This document shows, piece by piece, positions 53,301 to 62,956 of a stretch of DNA of 64,000 nucleotides (positions are counted from its first letter, which is position 1; each line of letters begins with the position of its first letter). The DNA comes from Adineta ricciae (taxonomy: Eukaryota > Rotifera > Eurotatoria > Adinetida > Adinetidae), in NCBI GenBank assembly GCA_905250025.1, contig CAJNOJ010000075.1:352831-416830 (forward strand), read 5' to 3'. Under the pieces are notes generated by a model. The model searched no databases and was not told where the DNA came from. It was given only the letters and a program-made list of their open reading frames with translations. Both the position numbers and the translations under genes were made by a program.

Positions 53301-54420
53301 TTTCATGTAATTATTCTCATTAGTTTTACTTCATTTTCTGTTTTAACAAAATCTATTACAATTGATTATCCAACACAATTAATATTCGATAATCTTCGAT
53401 TAAATTCTCGAATTTCATCAACATTAGAATGTTTTTTGTCAACAAATCAGTATTTCATATAAATCATTTATTTCAATTGAATCTCATTTTCATCAACTTT
53501 GTTCGAATGATATTACTAATATGAATTCAAATTGGACACGTGTACTTTATTCATATGGAATTGATGATGAACATTCTTATGATGATTATCGTTTATTTGC
53601 TTTACCACAATTTCGTACATTATCTTTATTATGTAATGTCTCGAAAACAACGGTGACAAATAATTTAATTCAATTTCATTCAAAAATATTAATTAATAAA
53701 CAAATTCAATCGTATGATGTTATTCAATCTCAAAGTGAAAATGCAATTAGACGATTTCGTTCATCATTGTGTAAAACATTTGTTTGGACATTTAATTTTA
53801 TTCGAGAAATGAATCAAGGAAATGGAATTGTTTCATCGATTTTTTCGAATTGGTATTTTCAAACATTGAAAAAAGAAGACGAGGCTTATTTATGGACAAA
53901 GCCACGTTCATATGGAAATCAAAATAATTGTTCATGTGGAATAAATTCAATGTGTAGTTCATCAGCAAAGATAGAAAATTCATCAATATCTGGTCTTCGA
54001 ATTGGTTGTTCTATCATTGATTCGTTTCTTCAATCAACTTTAGAATGTTTTTACAATATTAGTTGTATTAATTTATTAAAATCTTTTTATTTCGTACAGG
54101 ATGTTTTTATTTCACCATTAAATACAAATCTTTCTTCTTCAAATGAAACTGTTCAAGATCTTATTGATCGTCTATTGATTGATGAATGGAAATATAATAT
54201 TTCTTATGAAAATTATTATCGTACTTGTTCACCTCGTTTATGTCGATATACAATTGAAGAACGTGTTGATACATTATATATTATAACAAGAATTATCGGC
54301 TTTTATGGAGGATTAACTATTGCACTCAAAATTATTACACCTCTTCTTATGAACATTATTCAATATTGTTTTCGACGATTTCAAAATAGAATTGTTATAC
54401 AAAATCATTCTGTTTTATAG
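50363..54420 (+). CDS. Three-unit two-TM Cys-rich membrane protein, bdelloid-type family; one frameshift
   Basis: Three exons (50363-51653, 51799-53085, 53137-54420) joined by phase-1 introns, each exon one unit of about 428-430 residues. Each unit has a cytosolic N-tail, TM1 (IYIILFSILLTILVTY), a large ectodomain with N-glycosylation sites, and TM2 (YIITQILGLYGGLVIVL). Shared motifs: CPCQQITIPY/CACKQSFISY, YHPxCSSxFVSxxW, PGxxVGCxAxxS, SSLECxYxxxC, CAPxxCTYT. The topology is that of trimeric channels such as DEG/ENaC or P2X, but no channel signature was found. Unit 3 is broken by one extra T in the run 53432-53437; the next frame continues the conserved CxCQQ...Y segment without loss. This is either a homopolymer error or a young pseudogene. 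Without the introns the stops at 51776 and 53091 would give separate proteins; the matching phases favour one gene. Confidence 0.7.
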
Positions 54421-55847
54421 AAACATCATTATCAATTATATTTCTCGTATAACTTGACAATCTATCAATTGTAGATTTTTCTCATAAGCTTTCAATTCTA
54501 ATATAACAAAATAAAATCAAAGAAACACAATGTATTTTTATTGAAATGATTTCAATGTGATTTTAGTGTAGAGAGATGTAACAATATCAATAATATTAAC
54601 ATTGGATGATTAAACTTGAAGAAACAATCTCAATAATGATCATTTCGTTAGAAAATCTTATCAAATGATCTTTTATGAAGAAAATAAAAGATTGTTCATT
54701 CTTTTTCATATCGATTCAATATCTTTGTTTTTCTCTTGTTCTTATCATTGATTTCAACATGTAAAATCTTTTTTTTTATCATTTGACGCGAAACCAATTC
54801 GTTGTGAGACAACAATTTTCAATCGACAAGATCTTGTGAATAATGACGGTTGCAAATATCTTTATTTTTATGTTAGGAATTATATTTCAGGGAAACCTCG
54901 AAATGATTGAAAAATTCTCAATTTAAGAAATTCACCTTTGACTTCATGACAAAACTGAATGGACAAGATTTTTATTACTTGAATCGAAATTGAGAGGATA
55001 TATTAAATTTATCTCTACAAAGTTTATCATTAATTATGCTCATTTCATTCTAAAGCGTTGACACAAATGTCACTTTATTAGTGTTATCTTTATTTGAGAG
55101 ACGAATCTTAATCTATTCATTCGAAAATAGAATAAAGAAGAATATTTACAGACGATAGATGAAGAAAGAAAAACAAAACAGAACGATATTATTAGAGATA
55201 TTTTCTATATCTGAATGGAGATTAAAAATACTTCGACATGTCTATTAGACATAAGTAAATTCAGGAAGAAAAATGATCCATCGCAAAAAAGGGCACAAAA
55301 ATACGATGTACTCGACATAGGGGTTGGTCGGATTTGGCAAAAACAAACAAGACGACAGAGTGTTGACATATTCTATCATATATTGAAGTAATTCGTATGA
55401 TAAGGAGGAAAATATCGATCTCCAGAATAGAATTAGTATAAGAAACATTGAGTATATAACCTTGAAGAACAGGAAAAAATATGTCTTCAGACGACTTATA
55501 ATCTTTGTCCATTTCTAGTCGCTTTTAAGTACTTTCATTGAATATAATTAAGTTTTCTTCATAAATCTTTGTTCCATTTTATCTTTTTACTCTATAATAG
55601 ACTGAATCGTCGAATATGATGATTCTCTCTGAAAGAAATGCAACTGCGGATGACATTATACTTTTGTTTTCTTTATTTTTTCTGCATAAGAATTGTATTG
55701 TTTTTGTAGAAAATATACAGTTATATATACAAATAAGAGAAATAGAACGACAATGTTACAAATATATTATTTTTAGATACAATTTTCTACTTATCATTGA
55801 CATTTTGTCTCGAATGAAACTTTTAACTTTTAAGATAAATTAAAAAC
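54421..55847. other. Intergenic region, about 1.4 kb
   Basis: AT-rich, no supported gene. AATAAAAT-like signals for the upstream gene lie within 100 bp. Overlapping minus-strand frames at 55245-55512 are short and hydrophobic with no recognisable family. Confidence 0.4.
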
Positions 55848-56399
55848 ATGATTTCATCATTTCGTTTTTCGTATTTTATCCTTCTTTTACTAATTAATAT
55901 TTGTCCAAAATCGTATCGAATGGTTTCATCAATCAATCCAACTGATATATTTTCGTTTAAGGACAAAATATTATCAATAATGGACACAAGTCGCACAATT
56001 GGTGTGTAATACAGTTTTAAAGTCATTCGAGATATGTAAATTAAAGAACATGTTTCTCTTTTAGTCAATCAATATAAATGTCCAAAAGGATGGGAACGAT
56101 TCGGAAGTTCTTGTTATTATTTATCGAATACGACAAGTACAGTTTCTGAAGTTAAAAAGACATGTAATTATACATATTTAACTGATTCTCAACTAATCAG
56201 AATTAAATATATCGTTGAATTAATTTATGTTGCTCATCATTTGATGAGAAATAATCTCCTTGAATCATTTATTGAAATTGATCCATATTCATTTAAAGGT
56301 AAATCGTTCAAAATCAACATTTCTTTGCTTTATTCTTAGAAAACGAATTGTTTGTTTTTAGAACAAACAGAGTGGGAGTTAAAACTAGCGGAGTTATAA
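55848..56399 (+). pseudogene. Secreted C-type lectin-like protein, truncated at a minisatellite
   Basis: Three exons: 55848-56001 (signal peptide, FSYFILLLLINIC), 56065-56298 and 56362-56399, with correct splice phases (both introns phase 1). Exon 2 opens a C-type lectin domain: YKCPKGWERFGSSCYYL, then a Cys at VKKTC, the usual first strand and disulfides. Exon 3 reads EQTEWEL, close to the expected acidic/Trp segment of the fold, then hits TAA exactly where the GTTATAAC repeats begin. The second half of the domain, with the WND and paired cysteines, is missing. It is therefore either a truncated pseudogene or a gene interrupted by repeat insertion. Lectin-like proteins of this sort bind glycans outside the cell. 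Confidence 0.6.
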
Positions 56400-56625
56400 C
56401 TCGGGTTATAACTTTTAGGTTATAACCAATTAACTTTTTAGTCGAAAAGTTAAATTAGTTGTAACTATTAACCATAGTTATAACCTTCAACCAGAGTTAT
56501 AACCTCCAACCACAGTTATAACCTTCAACCGTAGTTATAACCTTTAACCATGGTTATAACCTCCAACCACAGTTATAACCTTCAACCGTAGTTATAACCT
56601 TTAACCAGAGTTATAACTATGGACC
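56390..56625. repeat. Minisatellite, 19-bp unit with palindromic core
   Basis: Head-to-tail 19-bp units of the form AACCnnnGTTATAACCTnC, at least seven clear copies from about 56490, with diverged ones before. The core GGTTATAACC is its own reverse complement. Variants recur every third unit, giving a 57-bp higher-order period. Confidence 0.85.
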
Positions 56626-56721
56626 CTGGTTGGAACTTCGGACATCATTAGCTTTNTTCATCCCCGTATCACCATCGTGAAGCTTTCTTTGAGTTGTCAA
56701 ATGCTGTAATCTGATTGGCTT

Positions 56722-56846
56722 GGACAGACAGATAGACAGACAGACAGACAGACCGACAGACAGACAGACCGACAGACCGACAGACCGACAGACAGACAGA
56801 CCGACAGACAGACAGACAGACAGACCGACAGACAGACAGACAGACA
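56722..56846. repeat. (GACA)n microsatellite with GACC interruptions
   Basis: About 125 bp of GACA/CAGA tetranucleotide repeats interrupted by CCGA units, in a periodic pattern. Open frames across it (Leu-Ser-Val-Cys repeats on the minus strand) are by-products of the repeat. Confidence 0.95.
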
Positions 56847-56849
56847 AAC

Positions 56850-57060
56850 TTTTAGCATTTCGAGCCGTCGATTTAATCGCTGTATAACCCTTTCTTTCAG
56901 AAAAGGGAATATTGAAAATGAATTGATAATGACTCCATTTGATTTGTATTCAGATGTTCTAATCATTTTTGAAGGTCTTCATTTCCAACATTAGAAATAT
57001 CTAATGATTGAAGTTGAGTAAATTGAATCAATTCAAATAATGGGAAAAATTAGCGATTTC
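56850..57060 (-). pseudogene. Relic of an F-box/LRR gene
   Basis: The minus strand reads LFELIQFTQLQSLDISNVGN then EDLQK, a stop, and LEHLNTNQMESLSIHF. This lines up with the intact paralogue at 61600-61500 (LFSLDQFTQLRSLTLFYIKN, NEDLEYFFEHLN, SLSIH). In-frame stops on both sides and loss of the rest show decay. The relic ends at the (GACA)n tract. Confidence 0.7.
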
Positions 57061-57113
57061 CATTAAATTTGCGGTTTTAAATATAAATTCTGATCGTATC
57101 AATGTTTTACTCT

Positions 57114-57787
57114 TTATTTTTCAAAAACAAAACACAATACGTTTTTCTCAATAAAACAATGTCTTTCAATGTTGAAATTCTTTTGACGACATCCAATATC
57201 ATTCATCAGGATCATCACCATATCACACTTGTTTGGAATGACTTTGACGGATAAGATATTTAATTCTGGCGGATTGCTTCCATCCACCATACCTGTACGT
57301 GTAAGTAATAGCCAACTTTCCGCTTGAAAACTAATTCCATGACCATCATAGGTCCACGAAAAATTATTTTTATCCTGGTGTAACTTTATAGATAATTTAT
57401 GAAGTTTTTTAGTCCTTTTAGTCTTCTTAGAGTGTGAGAATGAGAGAGATGGTTAGGGTGTGGGTGACGGTGAGGGTGAGGGTTCGCTGAATTAAAGGGA
57501 CTAAAGGGAGTAAAAGGAGTAAAGGATTTAAAGGGCCTAAAGGATTTTATAGATTAAATATAAAATACACCGGGATAAAACTAATTTTTCGTGGACCCCT
57601 CTTGATCGAGGGCTCCTTGTTGAATATTCACGTTCAAACAATCAAGAACCGTATATGCACCTGAATTTGGATCATATTCAAATCTCTCAAATGTACATTG
57701 TAACGGATAGTTAAAATTCGGATAATTCGTTCTGTTATTTATTGTGATGAAAACATTCGGTTGTTGTTCTTGTTGGTTTAACGACAT
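57114..57787 (-). pseudogene. Small unidentified gene split by a terminal-inverted-repeat element
   Basis: The minus strand starts MSLNQQEQQPNVFITINNRT at 57787 and stays open through TVLDCLNVNIQQGALDQEG up to the element at 57597, which adds STKN and a stop. Beyond the element, from 57350, coding resumes with YDGHGISFQAESWLLLTR and runs to a stop at 57114-57116 (ending CFVFEK). Together the two parts would make a protein of about 145 residues rich in beta-strand patterns, with no signal peptide and no family that I recognise. No GT-AG pair at the element borders would remove it cleanly, so this copy is probably inactive. Confidence 0.55.
57351..57597. mobile_element. 247-bp MITE-like element with 33-bp terminal inverted repeats
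   Basis: The ends GGTCCACGAAAAATTA... and its reverse complement match over about 33 bp with three mismatches. The inside shows further inverted AGTCC/GGACT symmetry and G-rich tracts but no coding frame. This is a non-autonomous DNA element in form. A clear target-site duplication was not seen; the element sits inside an otherwise continuous reading frame. Confidence 0.75.
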
Positions 57788-59770
57788 TACGTGAACGATT
57801 CTAAAAAAATCAGTAGAAACATAATCAAAGGCAGTGTGGTACGATGATTCTCTCTTATACGAATGAAAACTTCACAAATACGTATAAACAGATATATATA
57901 TATATAGAGAGAAAAGAATTCATTCACAAGTCACGTTGTTTATAGTCGAAGGTAGTAGAACGAAAAGTGAAGAATAACATACACATCCTACAATGAAGTC
58001 AATTTGTTTCTCGGTGGAAATACAGCTCACAAGCAAATACACATTTTAAAAGATCTCATTCAACTTCGTTTTCATATATATAATACTTTATTTCAATATT
58101 ATCGACAAGGATCTGTCACATTGCATTACTATTTCCAGTCGTAGATAGTCGAACTATTTTGGGCAAATGTATGCAGCTATTGACTGTCTAGATCAAGAAA
58201 GTCGAGTTTTACCCAAAAGCTTTAAAAAAAGCTTTTGACTAAGGAGACTGTAGAGCAATAGCAACTCGTTTCATTACAATTTGATTGATTTGTGTAAATA
58301 ATTAGTTTACTTTTTCTTGCGTCTGGTTATGTAATTCGACAGGATGAATCTTGAATGTATTTGATAATTTCTCATGTCGCTGAATACTTCGATCGATCAA
58401 GGTCATCGTAATCATAGAATTCCTTAGGCCCACCAATCCAATGCTTTGGATCTAAGTTTCTGGCAACTCAGGTTCAACAGCTCGTGAGAACTGAATTAAT
58501 GAACTGGATGATCACTTCAGTTCGTATAATCTGAACTGTTCGAACAGCTCATTTCAACTGAACCGAACTTGTCAGCGGCTTCGGTTGCCACAAACTAAAC
58601 CGATCAATTATTTTAGCTCGCAAGAATTAAACTGTTCATACAGTTCAGTTGCACAGAACTAGTTCGGTCAGTTCCAGTTGTGTGAATGGCTATGAAACTG
58701 TTACATATCTACTCGAACCCAAACCACAATCGTACCGGACGGAGTACAACAATGCAATAGAATTCTCGTAGGATTCTATCAAATGAGCGGAGCCGATCGG
58801 CTTCAACATCGAACATGCGAACCTGAATTGTGAATTCTATATATAATGTTGCATAGGTGACAAAATGTGAACTGATTTGTTTATGTTAAACGTACTTCTA
58901 ATTTTATAGAGGTAATATTTAACAAGTGTCATGATTCAGATTCAAATTTAGAGTTTGAGAAGAATCAGTTAATGCTATTTGTTCATATACAAAAGAGTGT
59001 GTGTTATTTAATAAGCCAGTTTATGTGCCTATAGTTGAATAAGTGAATAATCATATTCATTTGCGACTGAATCTAATCTTTTGACAAATAAGTAGGTGAT
59101 GAAAATTAAATCGATTATATATCAAATTCGATCAAAAATAATAGCTTCAATTTCAAACTCTTGTTTTTTATCTTGTAAAAAGATGTAGAAGAACCAGATT
59201 TCTTGTTCTAAGAAGAAGTTTTGTAGAAAATCAAGTGAATTTCTTAGAAGATTTCATCATTTCCAATGAGTCCATGTTGAGAGTGAATGTGATTTGCCAG
59301 TGAACTAATCTACTCGTACTTACACTTTCAACACAAATTATTTTCAATTTATATATTTTAATCATAATCTCTTTTGATGTTCTCGCATTTTTTCTATACA
59401 GTAAGTTTTAGCTTGTCAATAATCAAAATAATGCCATACATCGCCTCATCATATCCATCAACTATCATTCGAATTTCAATTCATGTTAATGTGACAAAGC
59501 ATTCATAAAAGAGTTTTTATCAATATGAACTGAAAAAGAACAAATCCTATTGGAAGAGACATAAATAAAATCGAAACAAAGTTCGAAACAAAAGAACATT
59601 ATTTTTTAAAATCTTTATTGAATGAAAACTCGTTCTTGTTTTTATTTCAAAGAAATTATTTGTGCAATTGAAGATTTAACTCATAGACGAAATTTTATTG
59701 ACCGAAAAAACATATAAAGTATAGCTTTTCTGTTGGAATAAACGAAAGTTCAGTTGTTAGAAGGTTTCGT
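57788..59770. other. Gene-poor region, about 2 kb, with diverged repeats
   Basis: No gene supported on either strand. It holds a short (TA)n run near 57892, a hairpin with 10-bp arms at 58214-58237, and a more GC-rich stretch at about 58450-58690 full of GAACTG/CAGTTC words and short palindromes (CTGTTCGAACAG), probably an old diverged repeat. Confidence 0.5.
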
Positions 59771-61907
59771 TTAAAGGTTGATTCGATTGGATATTTGTTT
59801 TAGTTCCGATTTCGACTGTGGTGTTATTGAATTATTCCAAAGCCATAATTCTTTCAGCGTCTAAAGAAAGATCGATGAAAACATTCAAAGAACTGAATAA
59901 ACGAAACTGACTTGATTCTCTTGAAGAGCATCAAGGAGTTCCATTGCTCCCTCATCTCTGATTTGATTTGCACTAAGATCCAACAATTTCAGTGTCTAAA
60001 TAGAGACAGATTTAGGTGAAGACGTTAAAATGAAATGATAACTAACAGAGTTTTGTCTTAACATAATCGAGAAATACTCAGCTCCTTCGTTTCCAATTCG
60101 ATTATTCCACAAATGTAATGTTGTCAATGTCTAAGAAGAGAAATAAAGAGTGTGAAAGAGAAACAAAGGAGAGAGTTAAATGACTTGATTGCGCATCAAT
60201 GCTTGAGCAAGAAAATCAGCTCCATCGTGTGATATTTGATTGTGAAGAAGATTCAATGAAGTCAATGTCTAGATAATGAAGATATTCGGAGAAAATAAAG
60301 AAAAGGAAAAGGAATTTACTTGATTTTCACGGAGAAAACGTGCGAGATGTTCCACACCTTGATCTCCAATTGAATTCTGAGAAAGATTCAATGTCTTCAA
60401 TGACTAGAAGAATAAATTATCAATATTATTTACAAAAGAGAAATGAAAATAAAGTCACTTTATTGTTTCGTAGAACATTTACAAGATATTGAACATCTTC
60501 ATTTTCGATTCCGTTATTGTATAAATCTAATAAACTGATTGTCTAAGTAAAAACAATAAAATTCTCCACAAAGACAAAGAATGAAAGGAGAATTACCGTA
60601 TCATTTTGTAGAACATCAGCAATACATCGGAGTCCCTCACGTTTAATTCCATATCCACCAAGATCAAATGTTATCGATGATGTCTGAACAAATACAAAAG
60701 ACGGGTTTTCATATTTTTAATCAACAATTTATGAATAATGAACATTTCATAAAAATCAATAAGATACCTCAATTGAATGAGTTTTACTTGTGACATTGAT
60801 AGATTGTTTAGTAAAATGATACGGATGATTTGTCCAAGAGATTTGATGTCGTACATCACATGTATAATTATTAATACACATTGGTGTTGTAAATAACCAA
60901 ACTTCACGTCTTCTTGGTAAGAAAGTAGAAGTGACAAAGCAAGATTTTGTAAGTAAATAGAATGAGGATCGAAATGATTCAATCATCAAATGAAGATCAA
61001 TGAAATTTTGATCATCAGAATGAACACATGAGAAGAAAAATTGAAATTGATCAAGTTCAGGTAGATTTATTTCAATTATATTTTCCCAAGTCGATCCGTT
61101 AAAAACATAATCGATTTCTTGTCTATGAGAAATAACTTTGAGATGTTTTAATGAATGAATTGGAGAGAAAAATAATGGAAGATTTTGTCGAGAAATTGAA
61201 AATTTCGAAATAGTTAATGATTTTAACGAGGAATTCAATTTTGATGGAAATGATTTGAAATTATAATTAAAATGACAATTCTTCATAATAAATGTTTGTA
61301 AATGTGGAAGTTGTTCAAGAATAGAAAGATAATTTTCATATGAACATTGATCAATTGATAAATAAAACAATTGATTTGATTTTGACCATGTTAATTGTTC
61401 AAATGGATAATCAATATTACTTAGAAATAATCTTTGAAGATTTCTACATTTGTAAAGAGATTTTAAAATAATAATCTATATTATTCTTGTATCAAATGAA
61501 TGTTTATACAAATGAATTGATAATGATATCAATTGTTGAATATTTAAATGTTCAAAGAAATATTCCAAATCTTCATTTTTAATATAAAACAATGTTAATG
61601 ATCGAAGTTGAGTAAATTGATCCAATGAAAATAAAGATTGAAATAAAGAAAAAAGATTCCATTTTTCATTATCATTTTTGAAATGTAATGAAACAACACA
61701 TGCAGGTGAAATACATCGAGATAAGAATTTTATATAATAATGAGTTTTGGAATTTAAAACCAAATTGAGTTGATTATACGTTTCTACAAGTTTATAGAAA
61801 CGTTTACAAACACTACGAATTGACAGAAAAATTGTTAAAATATCACAATAATCGAAGATATGATGAATTATTTCCACAGGAAAGTCAACAAAAGACAAAG
61901 TCGACAT
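59771..61907 (-). CDS. F-box/leucine-rich-repeat protein with one in-frame stop
   Basis: An F-box opens the frame from ATG 61907: LSFVDFPVEIIHHIFDYC and IRSVCKRFYKLV. F-boxes bind Skp1 and recruit substrates to SCF ubiquitin ligases. The frame runs to 60768 except for one TAG at 61476-61478; the reading after it (LKSLYKCRNLQRLFLSN) is in the same frame and LRR-like. Then come seven short exons, 60683-60597, 60542-60459, 60403-60320, 60268-60185, 60130-60047, 59995-59912 and 59860-59771, all phase 0, mostly 84 bp. Each encodes one ribonuclease-inhibitor-type LRR (TLTTLHLWNNRIGNEGAEYF). The stop makes this either a pseudogene or a sequence error. A 34-bp intron could be drawn around it but is too short and shifts the frame. 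The upstream ATG at 61964 is less likely because the F-box spacing fits 61907. Confidence 0.75.
59912..60683 (-). repeat. Series of six complete LRR-coding exons, one repeat per exon
   Basis: Exons of 87, 84, 84, 84, 84 and 84 bp, each flanked by phase-0 introns of about 50 bp, each starting after AG with a T/S-x-x-x-L-x-L motif and ending before a GT donor. A seventh, terminal exon follows at 59860-59771. The matched phases let exons be gained or lost without breaking the frame. Confidence 0.85.
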
Positions 61908-61964
61908 TGTCAAACGTGTTTTTTTTTCACTTCTCACGTCAACGAGATATGCAAAAATAAACAA

Positions 61965-62409
61965 AACACGAGAAAAACATTATGAATTGCTATTGTGCAC
62001 ACGCAGGAAAAATGTTTTCATTACACAACGATGAATGTATATGAAGAAAAAAAAGCGAAAGAACAGAAAAGTTAAATCGCCGTTTTTTCATATAAAAGGA
62101 AGTAAACTTGTTTCTTAGATATTTTAATTCTACTATAAAATTACCAATGTTGCATCGATCTATTTCAAGAGAAAAATATGTACATCTATTCGATTTGATA
62201 ACTTTGAAACATCAAAACTTGACTTCTCTTTTTAATGTGAATATATGATAAATCTTCATTCATATGAAATCGAAATTCTATTCGAAATCAATTATTTGTC
62301 TTCTATCAAGAAATGAAATTATTACGTCGATTCTTCTCTATTAGTTTATTTTAATAAAAATTTTCTTTATTATCGATGGATTAAAAATAAAGAAGAGAGA
62401 GATGTGTGA
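61965..62409. other. Intergenic region, 445 bp
   Basis: AT-rich spacer upstream of the F-box gene and downstream of the small cysteine-rich gene. Nothing coding was recognised. Confidence 0.4.
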
Positions 62410-62622
62410 TTAACAAGCACAACTGGCAACACAATATTTGCAACTTGTACCACTGCAGAAGCTAAAACAACTGCTGACACAACTGGCAACATAACTGTCA
62501 GTACAAAAAGCACGTTGATGATGTAATTCATTTGGAATTGCCGATGCTAAACTATTTGTAATCATTAAGAAGAAAATACAAATAGAAATGAAGGAAACCA
62601 ATTGATTGATGAGTTTTGCCAT
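62410..62622 (-). CDS. Secreted cysteine-rich mini-protein, unidentified
   Basis: A 70-residue protein on the minus strand from ATG 62622. A strong signal peptide (FISICIFFLMI) is followed by a short linker with HHQR before the cysteine part. The last 31 residues hold eight cysteines in the pattern C-x5-C-x3-C-x3-C-x4-C-x2-C-x3-C-x1-C, ending at the stop, and low in charge. YVASC and CVASC are internal echoes. Such small secreted Cys-rich proteins can be antimicrobial peptides, signals or structural proteins. No known family is matched from memory, so no function is given. The 32 codons upstream of this ATG are in frame but look like leader sequence. It is a single-exon gene. Confidence 0.6.
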   Translation of the reverse strand: MAKLINQLVSFISICIFFLMITNSLASAIPNELHHQRAFCTDSYVASCVSSCFSFCSGTSCKYCVASCAC

Positions 62623-62956
62623 AATTTTCTTTAGTGAATATTCGATGATTGAAGAAGAATATGAAATTATTTCATCGTTCTTATTCAGGTTTTTATAGAA
62701 GGAAATTCGAATGGTCATTCTTCGAATGATTTATCAGCAGATGTCCTTTTCTCCCTTGAAAATCCACTATACTTCGATGAAATCATAGATAAAAAGTGAA
62801 TTTTCAACGAAATCGTTCGTTACTTCTCAGATATGTGTTCTCTTTGTTTATCGAGAAATTCGTCAGATGGTCAATAATTCAAGATGAAAAAAAAAGCATT
62901 TATATTAAAAAAAAAGTAAAAGTTAATACACAAAGAAATTCTATTTAAAACAAATG
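62623..62956. other. Intergenic region, 334 bp
   Basis: AT-rich spacer holding the 5' flank of the mini-protein gene and the 3' flank of the RING gene, with A/T runs near 62890-62920. No other feature seen. Confidence 0.4.

Noticed and set aside
55245-55512. Overlapping minus-strand frames of 67 and 83 codons
   Set aside because: Short, hydrophobic, no motif, no splice partners and no start context; chance frames cannot be excluded.
55616-55843. Plus-strand 75-codon frame upstream of the lectin gene
   Set aside because: AT-biased hydrophobic composition and no signature; the lectin's own start and signal peptide lie just after it.
56390-56625. CRISPR-like array
   Set aside because: Units are contiguous 19-mers without unique spacers, and the DNA is eukaryotic with introns.
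56617-56966. Minus-strand open frames of repeated Cys-Leu-Ser-Val
   Set aside because: They are translations of the (GACA)n microsatellite and have no coding character outside it.
61470-61512. 34-bp intron removing the TAG in the F-box gene
   Set aside because: Shorter than any other intron here, and splicing it would shift the frame to an early stop.
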